Shown here: piece after piece, positions 1 through 7,728 of the stretch
Layout: each line of letters begins with the position of its first letter
Numbering within the stretch: position 1 is the first letter of the stretch
Source of the DNA: JAWUWD01 sp034112085
GTDB taxonomy: Bacteria > Bacteroidota > Bacteroidia > Cytophagales > Cyclobacteriaceae
NCBI GenBank assembly: GCA_034112085.1
Contig: JAWUWD010000158.1
Location: 1-47,510 of the forward strand
Direction: 5' to 3'
DNA length: 47,510 nt
The notes under the pieces: generated by a model
Told to the model about the DNA's origin: nothing
The model's database searches: none
Seen by the model: only the letters and a program-made list of their open reading frames with translations
Made by a program: the position numbers and the translations under genes

Positions 1-19
1 GAAATAGATTTAAAGATTT

Positions 20-130
20 TATGGTGACTATAGCGAAGGTGTCCACCTCTTTCCATTCCGAACAGAGAAGTTAAGCCCTTCAGCGCTGATGGTACTGCTG
101 TAACAGGTGGGAGAGTAAGTCGTTGCCAGT
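20..130 (+). rRNA. rrf: 5S ribosomal RNA
   Basis: The sequence carries the conserved 5S core: the loop containing CCGAACAGAGAAGTTAAGCC, the segment with GATGGTACTGC, and closing strands TGGTGAC (near 22) and GTTGCCA (near 122) that pair to form helix I. The length of about 110 nt fits bacterial 5S. It is the last gene of an rRNA operon whose 16S and 23S genes lie left of the window, and it is followed at once by an intrinsic terminator. The exact ends are uncertain by a few bases. Confidence 0.95.
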
Positions 131-142
131 TTATTATTTAAG

Positions 143-175
143 AGCCCTTTCGGAAAACGTTAGGGCTTTTTTTTT
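143..175 (+). terminator. Intrinsic terminator of the rRNA operon
   Basis: AGCCCT (143-148) pairs with AGGGCT (162-167), with a small inner CG/CG pair, and a run of nine T follows (167-175). It sits 13 nt behind the 5S end. Confidence 0.88.
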
Positions 176-284
176 CATTTTTTTCAAAATCATGGAGAAA
201 GTGAAGCTTATGATAAGCTGTCCACTTAGATATTTATTTAATATCAAGTTTATTTACGTATTGCTATAAAGGAATCAGTAAAAA

Positions 285-315
285 TTTGGTAGTGTAATGT
301 ATTTCACTACCTTTG
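285..315 (+). promoter_or_regulatory. Promoter of the ribosomal protein operon (rplC)
   Basis: TTTG at 285-288 and TACCTTTG at 308-315 are separated by 19 nt, a full match to the Bacteroidota housekeeping promoter (-33 TTTG, -7 TAnnTTTG). The predicted start near 322 leaves a leader of about 54 nt before rplC. A perfect 7-bp inverted repeat (GGTAGTG 288-294, CACTACC 305-311) overlaps both promoter elements. Confidence 0.85.
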
Positions 316-375
316 CATTCCTTTTGGGGGAAATCCGCATTAGGAAACAATTAGAAGATTGGATTATAAAAGAAA

Positions 376-1008
376 ATGTCAGGTATAATAGGAAAAAAAA
401 TCGGAATGACTAGCGTATACAGTGCCGAGGGGAAAAACATCCCATGCACGTTGATAGAAGCTGGTCCTTGTGTAATAACGCAAGTAAAAGATGTAGAGAC
501 TGATGGATATACCGCAGTACAGTTGGGTTATGGCGAACGCAAAGAAAAGAATACGCCAGCACCTTTGAAAGGTCACTTTAGTAAGGCTAGTACTACTCCT
601 AAGAAAGTGGTGGTTGAATTTAGAGACTTTAGAGTTGATTTCGAAGAGGGAATTCAATTAGGACAGGAAATCACAGTAGGGAAAGTTTTTGTAGAAGGGG
701 ATTTCGTAGATGCGATTGGAACTTCTAAGGGAAAAGGTTTTCAAGGAGTTGTTAAGAGACACAACTTTGCTGGTGTGGGGCAAGCAACTCACGGTCAACA
801 TAACAGATTAAGAGCGCCAGGGTCAATTGGTGGAGCATCGTATCCTGCTAGAGTATTCAAGGGTATGAGAATGGCTGGTAGAACTGGTGGTGATCGAGTT
901 AAGGTTACAAACTTGAAAGTAATGAAGATAATTGCTGATAAGAACTTAATCGTAGTGAGTGGATCAATACCAGGTGCGAACAATTCAACAGTAATACTCG
1001 AGAAATAA
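376..1008 (+). CDS. rplC: 50S ribosomal protein L3 (uL3)
   Basis: L3 is an early-assembling 50S protein that reaches towards the peptidyl transferase centre. The 210-residue product starts with the typical MSGIIGKKIGMT and carries the family signature around GKGKGFQGVVKRHNF and the THGQHN loop near residues 118-142. Length is normal. It is the first gene of the run, 61 nt downstream of a strong promoter; rpsJ, which usually precedes it, is absent and the rRNA operon lies there instead. rplD follows after 1 nt. Confidence 0.98.
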   Translation: MSGIIGKKIGMTSVYSAEGKNIPCTLIEAGPCVITQVKDVETDGYTAVQLGYGERKEKNTPAPLKGHFSKASTTPKKVVVEFRDFRVDFEEGIQLGQEITVGKVFVEGDFVDAIGTSKGKGFQGVVKRHNFAGVGQATHGQHNRLRAPGSIGGASYPARVFKGMRMAGRTGGDRVKVTNLKVMKIIADKNLIVVSGSIPGANNSTVILEK

Positions 1009-1009
1009 G

Positions 1010-1636
1010 ATGGACGTATCAGTATTAAAACATAACGGAGAAGACACTGGAAGGAAAGTAAAACTTTCTAAGGATGTTTTCGGAGTTGAGCCTAATGATC
1101 ACGCTATTTATTTAGATGTGAAACAGTATTTGGCAAACCAAAGACAAGGAACACATAAGTCTAAGGAAAGAGCAGATATTGCAGGATCAACAAGAAAGAT
1201 AAAAAAGCAAAAAGGAACAGGTACTGCTAGAGCTGGTAGTATAAAGTCTCCGATTTTCAGAGGTGGTGGTAGAGTTTTTGGACCGAAGCCAAGAGATTAC
1301 TCTTTTAAGCTCAATAAGAAGCTTAAGGTTGTGGCTAGAAAATCTGCTCTTGCTTACAAGGCGAAAGAGAAAAGTATATCAATTTTAGAAGACTTTACTT
1401 TTGATGCTCCTAAGACAAAGGAATATTTGAAAATGCTTAATGATTTAGCATTAAATGATAAAAAGACTTTGTTAGTCTTACCAGAAGCAAGTAAAAATAT
1501 TGTTTTGGCTAGTAAGAATATTCAAAACACTAAAGTAGTAACTGCAGAGCAGTTGAATACTTATGATGTAATTGATGCTGAGACGTTAGTTATCGTTGAA
1601 AGCTCTATTGAGAAAATTGACAACATATTGAACTAA
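1010..1636 (+). CDS. rplD: 50S ribosomal protein L4 (uL4)
   Basis: L4 binds 23S rRNA domain I and sends a loop into the exit tunnel. The 208-residue product has the basic tunnel loop (STRKIKKQKGTGTARAG, about residues 61-77, then FRGGGRVFGP). In E. coli L4 also represses its own S10 operon; whether that holds here is unknown, since the leader is only about 54 nt. It sits 1 nt after rplC and 4 nt before rplW, so translation is probably coupled. Confidence 0.98.
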   Translation: MDVSVLKHNGEDTGRKVKLSKDVFGVEPNDHAIYLDVKQYLANQRQGTHKSKERADIAGSTRKIKKQKGTGTARAGSIKSPIFRGGGRVFGPKPRDYSFKLNKKLKVVARKSALAYKAKEKSISILEDFTFDAPKTKEYLKMLNDLALNDKKTLLVLPEASKNIVLASKNIQNTKVVTAEQLNTYDVIDAETLVIVESSIEKIDNILN

Positions 1637-1640
1637 TAAA

Positions 1641-1928
1641 ATGAGTATTTTAAAAAGGCCAATAGTCACGGAAAAAGTATCTGCTCTGAATGAGCAAGGT
1701 AAGTACGGTTTTATTGTAGATCCAAATTCTAATAAAGTCGAGATAAAGAAAGCTGTAGAAAAACTTTATGGAGTAACGGTTGAGAATGTTCGCACGATGA
1801 ACTACCTCGGTAAGCCTAAAAGTAGATATACAAAATCTAAAGCAGTAACAGGAAGATCAGCTTCATTTAAGAAGGCGATCGTAACTGTAGCTGAAGGTGA
1901 GGTAATTGATTTTTACAGCGGTATATAA
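1641..1928 (+). CDS. rplW: 50S ribosomal protein L23 (uL23)
   Basis: L23 lies at the tunnel exit and is the docking site for trigger factor and the signal recognition particle. The 95-residue product opens with MSILKRPIVTEK and contains the VEIKKAVEKLYGV helix and the family loop with TMNYLGK. The start follows an A-rich stretch (aataaaATG), usual for this phylum. Part of the rplC-rplQ run. Confidence 0.97.
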   Translation: MSILKRPIVTEKVSALNEQGKYGFIVDPNSNKVEIKKAVEKLYGVTVENVRTMNYLGKPKSRYTKSKAVTGRSASFKKAIVTVAEGEVIDFYSGI

Positions 1929-1938
1929 TAGATAAAAA

Positions 1939-2760
1939 ATGGCAGTAAGAAAATTAAAACCGACAACTCCAGGACAAAGGTTCAGAACGGCACCTGCTTT
2001 TACTGAAATTACTACAGCTTCTCCTGAGAAGTCATTGTTAGTAATTAATAAGAGATCTGGGGGTAGAAATAATACTGGTAAGATGACAATGCGCTATATA
2101 GGTGGTGGTCATAAGAGAAAAACCAGAATTATCGATTTCAAGAGAAATAAATTTGATATTCCAGCGACTGTTAAGTCAATAGAATATGATCCTACGAGGT
2201 CAGCTCGTGTAGCTTTGTTATTCTATGCTGATGGTGAGAAAACGTATATTATCGCACCTGAAGGTTTGGAAGTAGGACAGCAAGTTATTTCTGGAGAAGA
2301 TGTAGCCCCTGAAGTTGGGAATACACTTCCGCTAGGAATCATTCCACTTGGAACAATCATTCATAACATTGAGCTTAAGCCTGGGAAAGGTGGAGCTATG
2401 GCAAGAAGTGCTGGTACTTATGTTCAGTTACTTGCTAGAGAAGGAAAGTATGCGACTTTAAAGTTGCCTTCTGGTGAAATGAGAATGGTATTAGTCACAT
2501 GCTTAGCAACTATAGGAACAGTGTCAAACTCGGATCACATGACTGTGCGTCTTGGTAAGGCAGGTCGAAATAGATGGTTGGGTAGAAGACCTAGAGTAAG
2601 AGGTGTTGTGATGAATCCTGTAGATCACCCAATGGGTGGTGGTGAGGGTAAATCATCAGGTGGTCATCCTAGATCAAGAAATGGTCTATTATCAAAAGGA
2701 AAGAAGACTAGATCACCAAAGAAATATTCTAATAAACTAATCGTAAGTAGAAGAAAATAA
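1939..2760 (+). CDS. rplB: 50S ribosomal protein L2 (uL2)
   Basis: L2 is a primary 23S-binding protein needed for subunit joining and peptidyl transferase activity. The 273-residue product is full length, with the GGGHKRK motif near residue 55 and the C-terminal HPMGGGEG motif that holds the conserved histidine close to the catalytic centre, then the basic C-terminal tail. No anomaly. rpsS starts 2 nt after the stop codon. Confidence 0.98.
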   Translation: MAVRKLKPTTPGQRFRTAPAFTEITTASPEKSLLVINKRSGGRNNTGKMTMRYIGGGHKRKTRIIDFKRNKFDIPATVKSIEYDPTRSARVALLFYADGEKTYIIAPEGLEVGQQVISGEDVAPEVGNTLPLGIIPLGTIIHNIELKPGKGGAMARSAGTYVQLLAREGKYATLKLPSGEMRMVLVTCLATIGTVSNSDHMTVRLGKAGRNRWLGRRPRVRGVVMNPVDHPMGGGEGKSSGGHPRSRNGLLSKGKKTRSPKKYSNKLIVSRRK

Positions 2761-2762
2761 TC

Positions 2763-3041
2763 ATGGGTAGATCACTTAAGAAAGGGCCTTATATTGATTT
2801 TAGAGTTGAGAATAAAATCGATGCCATGAATAACTCAGGTAAAAAGTCGGTGATTAAGACTTGGTCTAGAAGATCAATGATATCTCCAGACTTTGTAGGG
2901 CACACATTTGCTGTACACAATGGGAATAAATTCATACCTGTATTTGTAACTGAGAACATGGTAGGACATAAACTCGGTGAGTTTTCTCCAACGAGAAACT
3001 TCAGAGGACACATAGGTAAAAAAGATAAAGGTAAAAGATAA
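2763..3041 (+). CDS. rpsS: 30S ribosomal protein S19 (uS19)
   Basis: S19 sits on the 30S head near S13 and contacts the A-site finger. The 92-residue product starts MGRSLKKGPYID and contains WSRRSMI and the GHKLGEFSPTRNF signature. Its stop overlaps the rplV start by one base (TAATG), so the two are probably translationally coupled. Confidence 0.97.
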   Translation: MGRSLKKGPYIDFRVENKIDAMNNSGKKSVIKTWSRRSMISPDFVGHTFAVHNGNKFIPVFVTENMVGHKLGEFSPTRNFRGHIGKKDKGKR

Positions 3042-3424
3042 TGGAAGCAGTAGCTAAATTAAATAACGTACCTACTTCTCCACGTAAGATGAGACTCGTT
3101 GCAGATATCATCAGAGGAGAAAAAGTAAATAGAGCGTTGAACATCCTTAAGTTTGAGCCTAAACAGGGAGCGGCAAGATTGGAGAAATTATTATTGTCTG
3201 CAATCGCTAACTGGCAATCTAAGCACGAAGATGTGCGTCTTGAAGATGCTGACCTTTATGTAAAGACTGTCTTTGTAGATAGTGGTCGTATGTTGAAAAG
3301 ACTAAGACCTGCACCACAAGGCAGAGCACACAGAATTAGGAAAAGATCTAACCACGTAACAATGGTAGTGTCTAGCACGGTTTCTGTACAAAATGATAAT
3401 AACACTAACGATAACGAGAATTAA
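3041..3424 (+). CDS. rplV: 50S ribosomal protein L22 (uL22)
   Basis: L22 lines the exit tunnel with an extended hairpin. The 127-residue product has the SPRKMRLVAD N-terminal motif and the RLRPAPQGRAHRIRKR hairpin. It ends in an Asn/Asp-rich tail (after VSSTVSV) that is likely disordered. The start overlaps the rpsS stop by 1 nt. Confidence 0.97.
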   Translation: MEAVAKLNNVPTSPRKMRLVADIIRGEKVNRALNILKFEPKQGAARLEKLLLSAIANWQSKHEDVRLEDADLYVKTVFVDSGRMLKRLRPAPQGRAHRIRKRSNHVTMVVSSTVSVQNDNNTNDNEN

Positions 3425-3427
3425 GCA

Positions 3428-4165
3428 ATGGGACAAAAAGTAAACCCCGTAGGATTAAGATTAGGAATCGTCAGAGGTTGGGACTCTAACTGGTACGGAG
3501 GAGATACATTCTCTGAGAAGTTGATCGAAGATCAAAAAATTCGGAAGTATGTATTCGCACGTATTCCAAAGGGAGGAATTTCAAAAATTATAATTGAAAG
3601 GACTCTTAAGAGAATCACGTTGACAGTACATACCGCACGTCCTGGAGTTGTGATTGGAAAAGGGGGATCTGAGGTTGATAAAATCAAGGAGGAGCTTAAG
3701 CAGATAACTAACAAAGATGTTCAGATCAATATTTTCGAAGTGAAAAGACCTGAGTTGGATGCTAGATTAGTTGGAGAGTCAATCGCACAACAATTGAAAG
3801 CTAGGATTTCTTATAGAAGAGCAATGAAGCAAGCTATCGCTTCAGCAATGAGAGTTGGTGCTCAAGGAATTAAGATTAAATGTTCTGGTAGGTTAGGTGG
3901 AGCTGAAATGGCTCGTACTGAACAGTATAAAGAAGGTAGAACACCTCTTCATACACTAAGAGCAGATATTGATTATGTTCTTTCTGAAGCAAATACTGTC
4001 TATGGTAAGATTGGTATCAAGGTTTGGATATTCAAAGGCGAGGTTTATGGGAAAAGAGATTTGTCTCCTAACATAGGAGCAAGTAACAATTCTGGAACTC
4101 GAGGTGGGAACAGTGGAAGAGGAAAGAGGAACGAAGGTACTGCTCCTAAAAGGAAGAGAAGATAA
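3428..4165 (+). CDS. rpsC: 30S ribosomal protein S3 (uS3)
   Basis: S3 forms part of the mRNA entry channel. The 245-residue product begins MGQKVNPVGLRLGI; the KH-type RNA-binding domain carries the GKGG loop (about residues 77-80), and the C-terminal domain contains the GRLGGAEMAR motif. A Gly/Ser/Arg-rich basic tail follows residue 215. A 62-nt spacer separates it from rplP, larger than most gaps in this cluster. Confidence 0.97.
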   Translation: MGQKVNPVGLRLGIVRGWDSNWYGGDTFSEKLIEDQKIRKYVFARIPKGGISKIIIERTLKRITLTVHTARPGVVIGKGGSEVDKIKEELKQITNKDVQINIFEVKRPELDARLVGESIAQQLKARISYRRAMKQAIASAMRVGAQGIKIKCSGRLGGAEMARTEQYKEGRTPLHTLRADIDYVLSEANTVYGKIGIKVWIFKGEVYGKRDLSPNIGASNNSGTRGGNSGRGKRNEGTAPKRKRR

Positions 4166-4227
4166 AATAGGTTTGTCGTTTGTGTCAGGTATAAGCCGCG
4201 CACAACATTTAAATAAAAATTAGGAAA

Positions 4228-4650
4228 ATGTTACAGCCTAAAAGAACAAAATTTAGAAAAAAGCAAAAAGGTAGAATAAAGGGATTGGCTCAAAGAGGGC
4301 ACAGTATCACTTTTGGAGCCTTCGCGATTAAGTCTTTGGAACCAGGGTGGATTACTAGTAGGCAAATAGAAGCTGCTAGGATTGCTATGACTAGAGCTAT
4401 GAAGAGACAAGGTCAGGTTTGGATTAGAATATTTCCAGACAAGCCTATTACTAAGAAACCTGCTGAAGTTAGGATGGGTAAGGGTAAAGGTGCACCTGAA
4501 TATTGGGTAGCAGTTGTGAAGCCTGGAAGGATCTTATTCGAGGCAGGTGGTGTAGAGTTGGAGTTGGCTAAAGAAGCACTTAGATTGGCTCAACAAAAAC
4601 TTCCAATAAAAACTAAGTTTTCTGTACGTAGAGATTACGTTGAACAATAA
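4228..4650 (+). CDS. rplP: 50S ribosomal protein L16 (uL16)
   Basis: L16 helps position A-site tRNA on the 50S subunit. The 140-residue product starts MLQPKRTKFRKKQKG and has the family motifs SLEPGWITSRQIEAAR and GKGKGAPEYWVAVVKPG. Length is typical. rpmC follows after 5 nt. Confidence 0.97.
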   Translation: MLQPKRTKFRKKQKGRIKGLAQRGHSITFGAFAIKSLEPGWITSRQIEAARIAMTRAMKRQGQVWIRIFPDKPITKKPAEVRMGKGKGAPEYWVAVVKPGRILFEAGGVELELAKEALRLAQQKLPIKTKFSVRRDYVEQ

Positions 4651-4655
4651 GTAAG

Positions 4656-4850
4656 ATGAAAAATTCAGAGATCAAAGCATTAAGCGCGGACGAGATCAAG
4701 CAGAAGCTTGCTATAGAAAAAGAAGCTTTAGGTAAGCTTAAATTTGCCCACGCAATTTCGCCTATTGAAAACCCTATGAAGATTAGGGAGTCAAAAAAAG
4801 TTATAGCAAGGTTGCAAACTGAGCTAAAAGCAAAGGAACTCGCTAAATAA
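4656..4850 (+). CDS. rpmC: 50S ribosomal protein L29 (uL29)
   Basis: A 64-residue, mostly helical protein located beside L23 at the tunnel exit. The family pattern is visible: an N-terminal helix with LSADEIKQKL, then FAHAISPIENPMKIRESKK and a C-terminal helix with IARLQTEL. It lies in the conserved rplP-rpmC-rpsQ order. Confidence 0.95.
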   Translation: MKNSEIKALSADEIKQKLAIEKEALGKLKFAHAISPIENPMKIRESKKVIARLQTELKAKELAK

Positions 4851-4857
4851 TATCAAA

Positions 4858-5115
4858 ATGGAGTCAAGAAATTTAAGAAAAGAAAGAGTGGGCCTTGTCG
4901 TGAGCAGCAAAATGGATAAGTCCATTACGGTGGCTGTTGAGCGAAAAGAGAAGCACGCTATGTACGGTAAATTCGTTAGTAAAACTTCAAAATTCTCAGC
5001 GCATGATGAGAATAACGAATGTGGAGCTGGCGATACTGTAAAGATTATGGAAACTCGTCCATTGAGTAAGAACAAGAGATGGAGATTAGTTGAAATTATA
5101 GAAAAGGCTAAGTAA
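4858..5115 (+). CDS. rpsQ: 30S ribosomal protein S17 (uS17)
   Basis: S17 is a primary 16S-binding OB-fold protein. The 85-residue product carries RKERVGLVVSSKMDKSITV at the N-terminus and the GDTVKIMETRPLSKNKRWRL signature near the C-terminus. rplN begins 1 nt after its stop. Confidence 0.97.
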   Translation: MESRNLRKERVGLVVSSKMDKSITVAVERKEKHAMYGKFVSKTSKFSAHDENNECGAGDTVKIMETRPLSKNKRWRLVEIIEKAK

Positions 5116-5116
5116 T

Positions 5117-5485
5117 ATGATACAGCAGGAGTCAAGACTTAATGTAGCAGATAATAGCGGAGCAAAGGAAGTACTTTGTATCCGAGTATTGGGTGGAACT
5201 GGCAAGAGATATGCCTCAGTGGGTGACAAAATTGTTGTAACTGTAAAGTCATCTAATTCTTCAAGTAGTCTTAAAAAGGGAACTGTTTCAAAAGCGGTTA
5301 TTGTAAGAACTAAGAAGGAAGTGAGAAGAAAAGACGGATCTTATATCAGATTTGAGGACAATGCAGCGGTGCTGTTGGGAACCAATGATGAGCCAAGAGG
5401 AACTCGTATTTTCGGACCAGTAGCAAGAGAACTACGCGAGAAGCAGTTTATGAAAATTGTTTCTTTAGCACCTGAAGTACTATAA
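5117..5485 (+). CDS. rplN: 50S ribosomal protein L14 (uL14)
   Basis: L14 contributes to the intersubunit bridge and the factor-binding side of the 50S. The 122-residue product matches the usual length, starting MIQQESRLNVADNSGAKE and containing the RIFGPVARELR signature near the C-terminus. Spacing to neighbours is 1 and 2 nt. Confidence 0.98.
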   Translation: MIQQESRLNVADNSGAKEVLCIRVLGGTGKRYASVGDKIVVTVKSSNSSSSLKKGTVSKAVIVRTKKEVRRKDGSYIRFEDNAAVLLGTNDEPRGTRIFGPVARELREKQFMKIVSLAPEVL

Positions 5486-5487
5486 CG

Positions 5488-5835
5488 ATGGAAAGAAAGA
5501 AAAACAAACAGCAGAAATTGCACATTAGAAAAGACGATACTGTAAAAGTATTATCTGGTAATTCTAAGGGTAAAACTGGTAAAGTATTGGAAGTGATTGC
5601 ACTTAAAGAAAGAGCAATTGTGGAAGGAGTTAATATTGTGACTAAGCATGTGAAACCTTCAGCTTCTAATCCAGAAGGCGGTATTGAAAAAACAGAAGCG
5701 GCTATTCATATTAGCAACTTAATGGTAGTAGATCCAGCAACTGGAGAAGCTACTCGTACGGGAAGAAAGGCTGACGAAAACGGAAAGCTTCAAAGATATT
5801 CAAAGAAAACGGGGGATATTGTTAACAATGGCTAA
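5488..5835 (+). CDS. rplX: 50S ribosomal protein L24 (uL24)
   Basis: L24 is an assembly initiator for the 50S. The 115-residue product has a KOW motif (about residues 15-45, with DDTVKVLSGNSKGKTGKV) and a downstream stretch with GGIEKTEAAIHISNLM. The last 8 nt of the gene overlap the start of rplE. Confidence 0.97.
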   Translation: MERKKNKQQKLHIRKDDTVKVLSGNSKGKTGKVLEVIALKERAIVEGVNIVTKHVKPSASNPEGGIEKTEAAIHISNLMVVDPATGEATRTGRKADENGKLQRYSKKTGDIVNNG

Positions 5836-6382
5836 TCCAAGATTAAAAAATAAATATCAAGGAGAAATTATCTCTGCATTGAAAGAGAAATTTCAGTATA
5901 AGTCTGTGATGCAAGTACCAAAGTTGAAGAAAATTTCTATCAACAAAGGAATTGGTGCGGCAGTAGCGGATAAGAAACTAATTGACATCGGTGTTGAAGA
6001 ACTCAGCACAATTACTGGTCAAAAAGCTGTAGCTACATTGGCAAAGCAATCTATCTCTAACTTTAAGTTGAGAGAAGAAATGCCAATTGGAGCTCGAGTG
6101 ACTTTGAGAGGTGCAAAGATGTATGAATTTCTGGACAGGTTGATGACTGTTGCTTTGCCAAGAGTTAGAGATTTTAAAGGAATTAATGATAAAGGTTTTG
6201 ACGGAAGGGGTAATTATACCTTGGGTGTTCAGGAGCAAATCATTTTCCCAGAGATTAGTATTGACAAGGTTAACAAGATTGATGGAATGAACATCACTTT
6301 TGTAACATCCGCAGATACTGATGAAGAAAGTTATGAATTACTAAAAGCGTTTGGCATGCCATTCGCGAATAAAAACAAATAG
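5828..6382 (+). CDS. rplE: 50S ribosomal protein L5 (uL5)
   Basis: L5 binds 5S rRNA in the central protuberance. I chose the ATG at 5828 (MANPRLKNKY), which overlaps the end of rplX by 8 nt, over an upstream TTG at 5819. The 184-residue product contains the family motifs GARVTLRG, the LPRVRDFKG loop and NYTLGVQEQIIFPEI. Confidence 0.97.
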   Translation: MANPRLKNKYQGEIISALKEKFQYKSVMQVPKLKKISINKGIGAAVADKKLIDIGVEELSTITGQKAVATLAKQSISNFKLREEMPIGARVTLRGAKMYEFLDRLMTVALPRVRDFKGINDKGFDGRGNYTLGVQEQIIFPEISIDKVNKIDGMNITFVTSADTDEESYELLKAFGMPFANKNK

Positions 6383-6384
6383 TA

Positions 6385-6654
6385 ATGGCAAGAGAAGCGG
6401 TAAAAGCAAGAGAAAGAAAAAGAGAAAAAATGGTAGCTAGATATGCTACCAAAAGAAAAGCTCTTAAAGATGCAGAAGATTGGGTAGGTTTGGATAAACT
6501 TCCAAAAAACTCATCTGCAGTAAGATTACATAATAGATGTAAGCTTACAGGAAGACCTAAGGGATACATGAGAAAATTCGGTATTTCTAGGGTAACATTT
6601 AGAGAGATGGCTTCGTCAGGTAAAATACCTGGAGTTACTAAGGCCAGTTGGTAA
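6385..6654 (+). CDS. rpsN: 30S ribosomal protein S14 (uS14), zinc-independent form
   Basis: S14 sits in the 30S head. The 89-residue product is the longer C-minus form: it lacks the CxxC...CxxC zinc ribbon of short S14 and has a single Cys in LHNRCKLTGRPKG. The C-terminus FREMASSGKIPGVTKASW is typical. Downstream is a 93-nt spacer with an internal promoter before rpsH. Confidence 0.97.
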   Translation: MAREAVKARERKREKMVARYATKRKALKDAEDWVGLDKLPKNSSAVRLHNRCKLTGRPKGYMRKFGISRVTFREMASSGKIPGVTKASW

Positions 6655-6691
6655 ATTCTCTCTTTTTATTTTTATTATAATTTTAGTTCCG

Positions 6692-6699
6692 TATCTTTG
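6692..6699 (+). promoter_or_regulatory. Internal promoter upstream of rpsH
   Basis: TATCTTTG matches the TAnnTTTG -7 element and lies in the 93-nt rpsN-rpsH spacer, about 49 nt before the rpsH start. The -33 region is T-rich without a clear TTG. It probably adds transcription of the second half of the ribosomal run. Confidence 0.55.
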
Positions 6700-6747
6700 C
6701 ACGCCTGTTTGAAAGGTGGACAAATTTACTTTAGAACATTTAAGAAA

Positions 6748-7149
6748 ATGATAACAGATCCAATAGCTGATTATTTAACAAGATTGCGAAATGCCATTAA
6801 GGCAAAAAGCAGAATTGTTGAGGTTCCTGCTTCTAATATAAAGAAGGAGATGACTAAAGTATTGTTCGATAAAGGGTATATCCAAAGCTACAAATTCGAA
6901 GATACTGCAGATAACCAAGGTAAAATCAAAATAGCTTTGAAATACAACCCTTCAACTAAGCAACCTGCCATAGTGAGTTTGGAAAGAGTAAGTAAACCAG
7001 GTCTACGTAAGTATACTGGTGCTGAAACTTTACCAAGAGTTATTAATGGATTAGGAGTTGCTATAGTATCTACCTCAAAAGGTGTAATTACTGATAAAGA
7101 AGCCCGCGAGCTTAATATCGGTGGAGAAGTATTGTGTTACGTCTATTAA
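6748..7149 (+). CDS. rpsH: 30S ribosomal protein S8 (uS8)
   Basis: S8 binds helix 21 of 16S rRNA; in E. coli it also represses spc operon translation. The start is the ATG at 6748 (MITDPIADYLTRLRNA), giving 133 residues; an in-frame ATG at 6697 would overlap the internal promoter and add residues not seen in the family. The C-terminal half has the GLGVAIVSTSKGVITD and GGEVLCYVY motifs. Confidence 0.96.
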   Translation: MITDPIADYLTRLRNAIKAKSRIVEVPASNIKKEMTKVLFDKGYIQSYKFEDTADNQGKIKIALKYNPSTKQPAIVSLERVSKPGLRKYTGAETLPRVINGLGVAIVSTSKGVITDKEARELNIGGEVLCYVY

Positions 7150-7162
7150 TTAAGAAAATAAG

Positions 7163-7720
7163 ATGTCAAGAATAGGAAAAAAACCGGTTAGCCTTCCTGA
7201 GGGAGTTACGTTTGAGGTGTCAAAGGATACCAATACAGTAACAGTTAAGGGGCCTAAGGGTGAACTCTCTCAAATGATAGATTCAGATTTCGTTATCGAA
7301 TCTAAAGAAGGAGAGTTGAATGTTACCAGACCAACTGAACAAAAAAGGCATAAAGCACTTCACGGTCTTTATCGCTCGTTGCTTAACAATATGGTTGTAG
7401 GAGTTACTACAGGATATAAGAAGGAGTTGGAATTAGTAGGAGTGGGATATAAAGCCTCTAATCAAGGGAATACACTTGAATTGAGTTTGGGATATTCTCA
7501 CGCTATCTTCATGGGAGTTCCTAAGGAGTTGAAGCTAACTACTGAGACTCAAAAAGGAAAAAATCCAAAGGTTATATTGGAAGGTACTGACAAACAATTA
7601 ATTGGGCAGGTAGCTGCTAAAATTAAGTCACTACGTAAATCTGAGCCTTATAAAGGTAAGGGTATCAAGTTTGTTGGAGAAGTAATTAGACGTAAGGCTG
7701 GTAAACAAGCCGCTAAATAA
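7163..7720 (+). CDS. rplF: 50S ribosomal protein L6 (uL6)
   Basis: L6 lies near the sarcin-ricin loop on the 50S. The 185-residue product has the two repeated L6 domains, starting MSRIGKKPVSLPEGV and ending with the EPYKGKGIKFVGEVIRRKAG signature. Spacing to rplR is 8 nt. Confidence 0.97.
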   Translation: MSRIGKKPVSLPEGVTFEVSKDTNTVTVKGPKGELSQMIDSDFVIESKEGELNVTRPTEQKRHKALHGLYRSLLNNMVVGVTTGYKKELELVGVGYKASNQGNTLELSLGYSHAIFMGVPKELKLTTETQKGKNPKVILEGTDKQLIGQVAAKIKSLRKSEPYKGKGIKFVGEVIRRKAGKQAAK

Positions 7721-7728
7721 TCATAGAG

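Noticed and set aside
131..375. tRNA gene or extra small RNA between 5S and rplC
   Set aside because: No cloverleaf or T-loop sequence is visible; only a terminator, a hairpin and the promoter can be supported.
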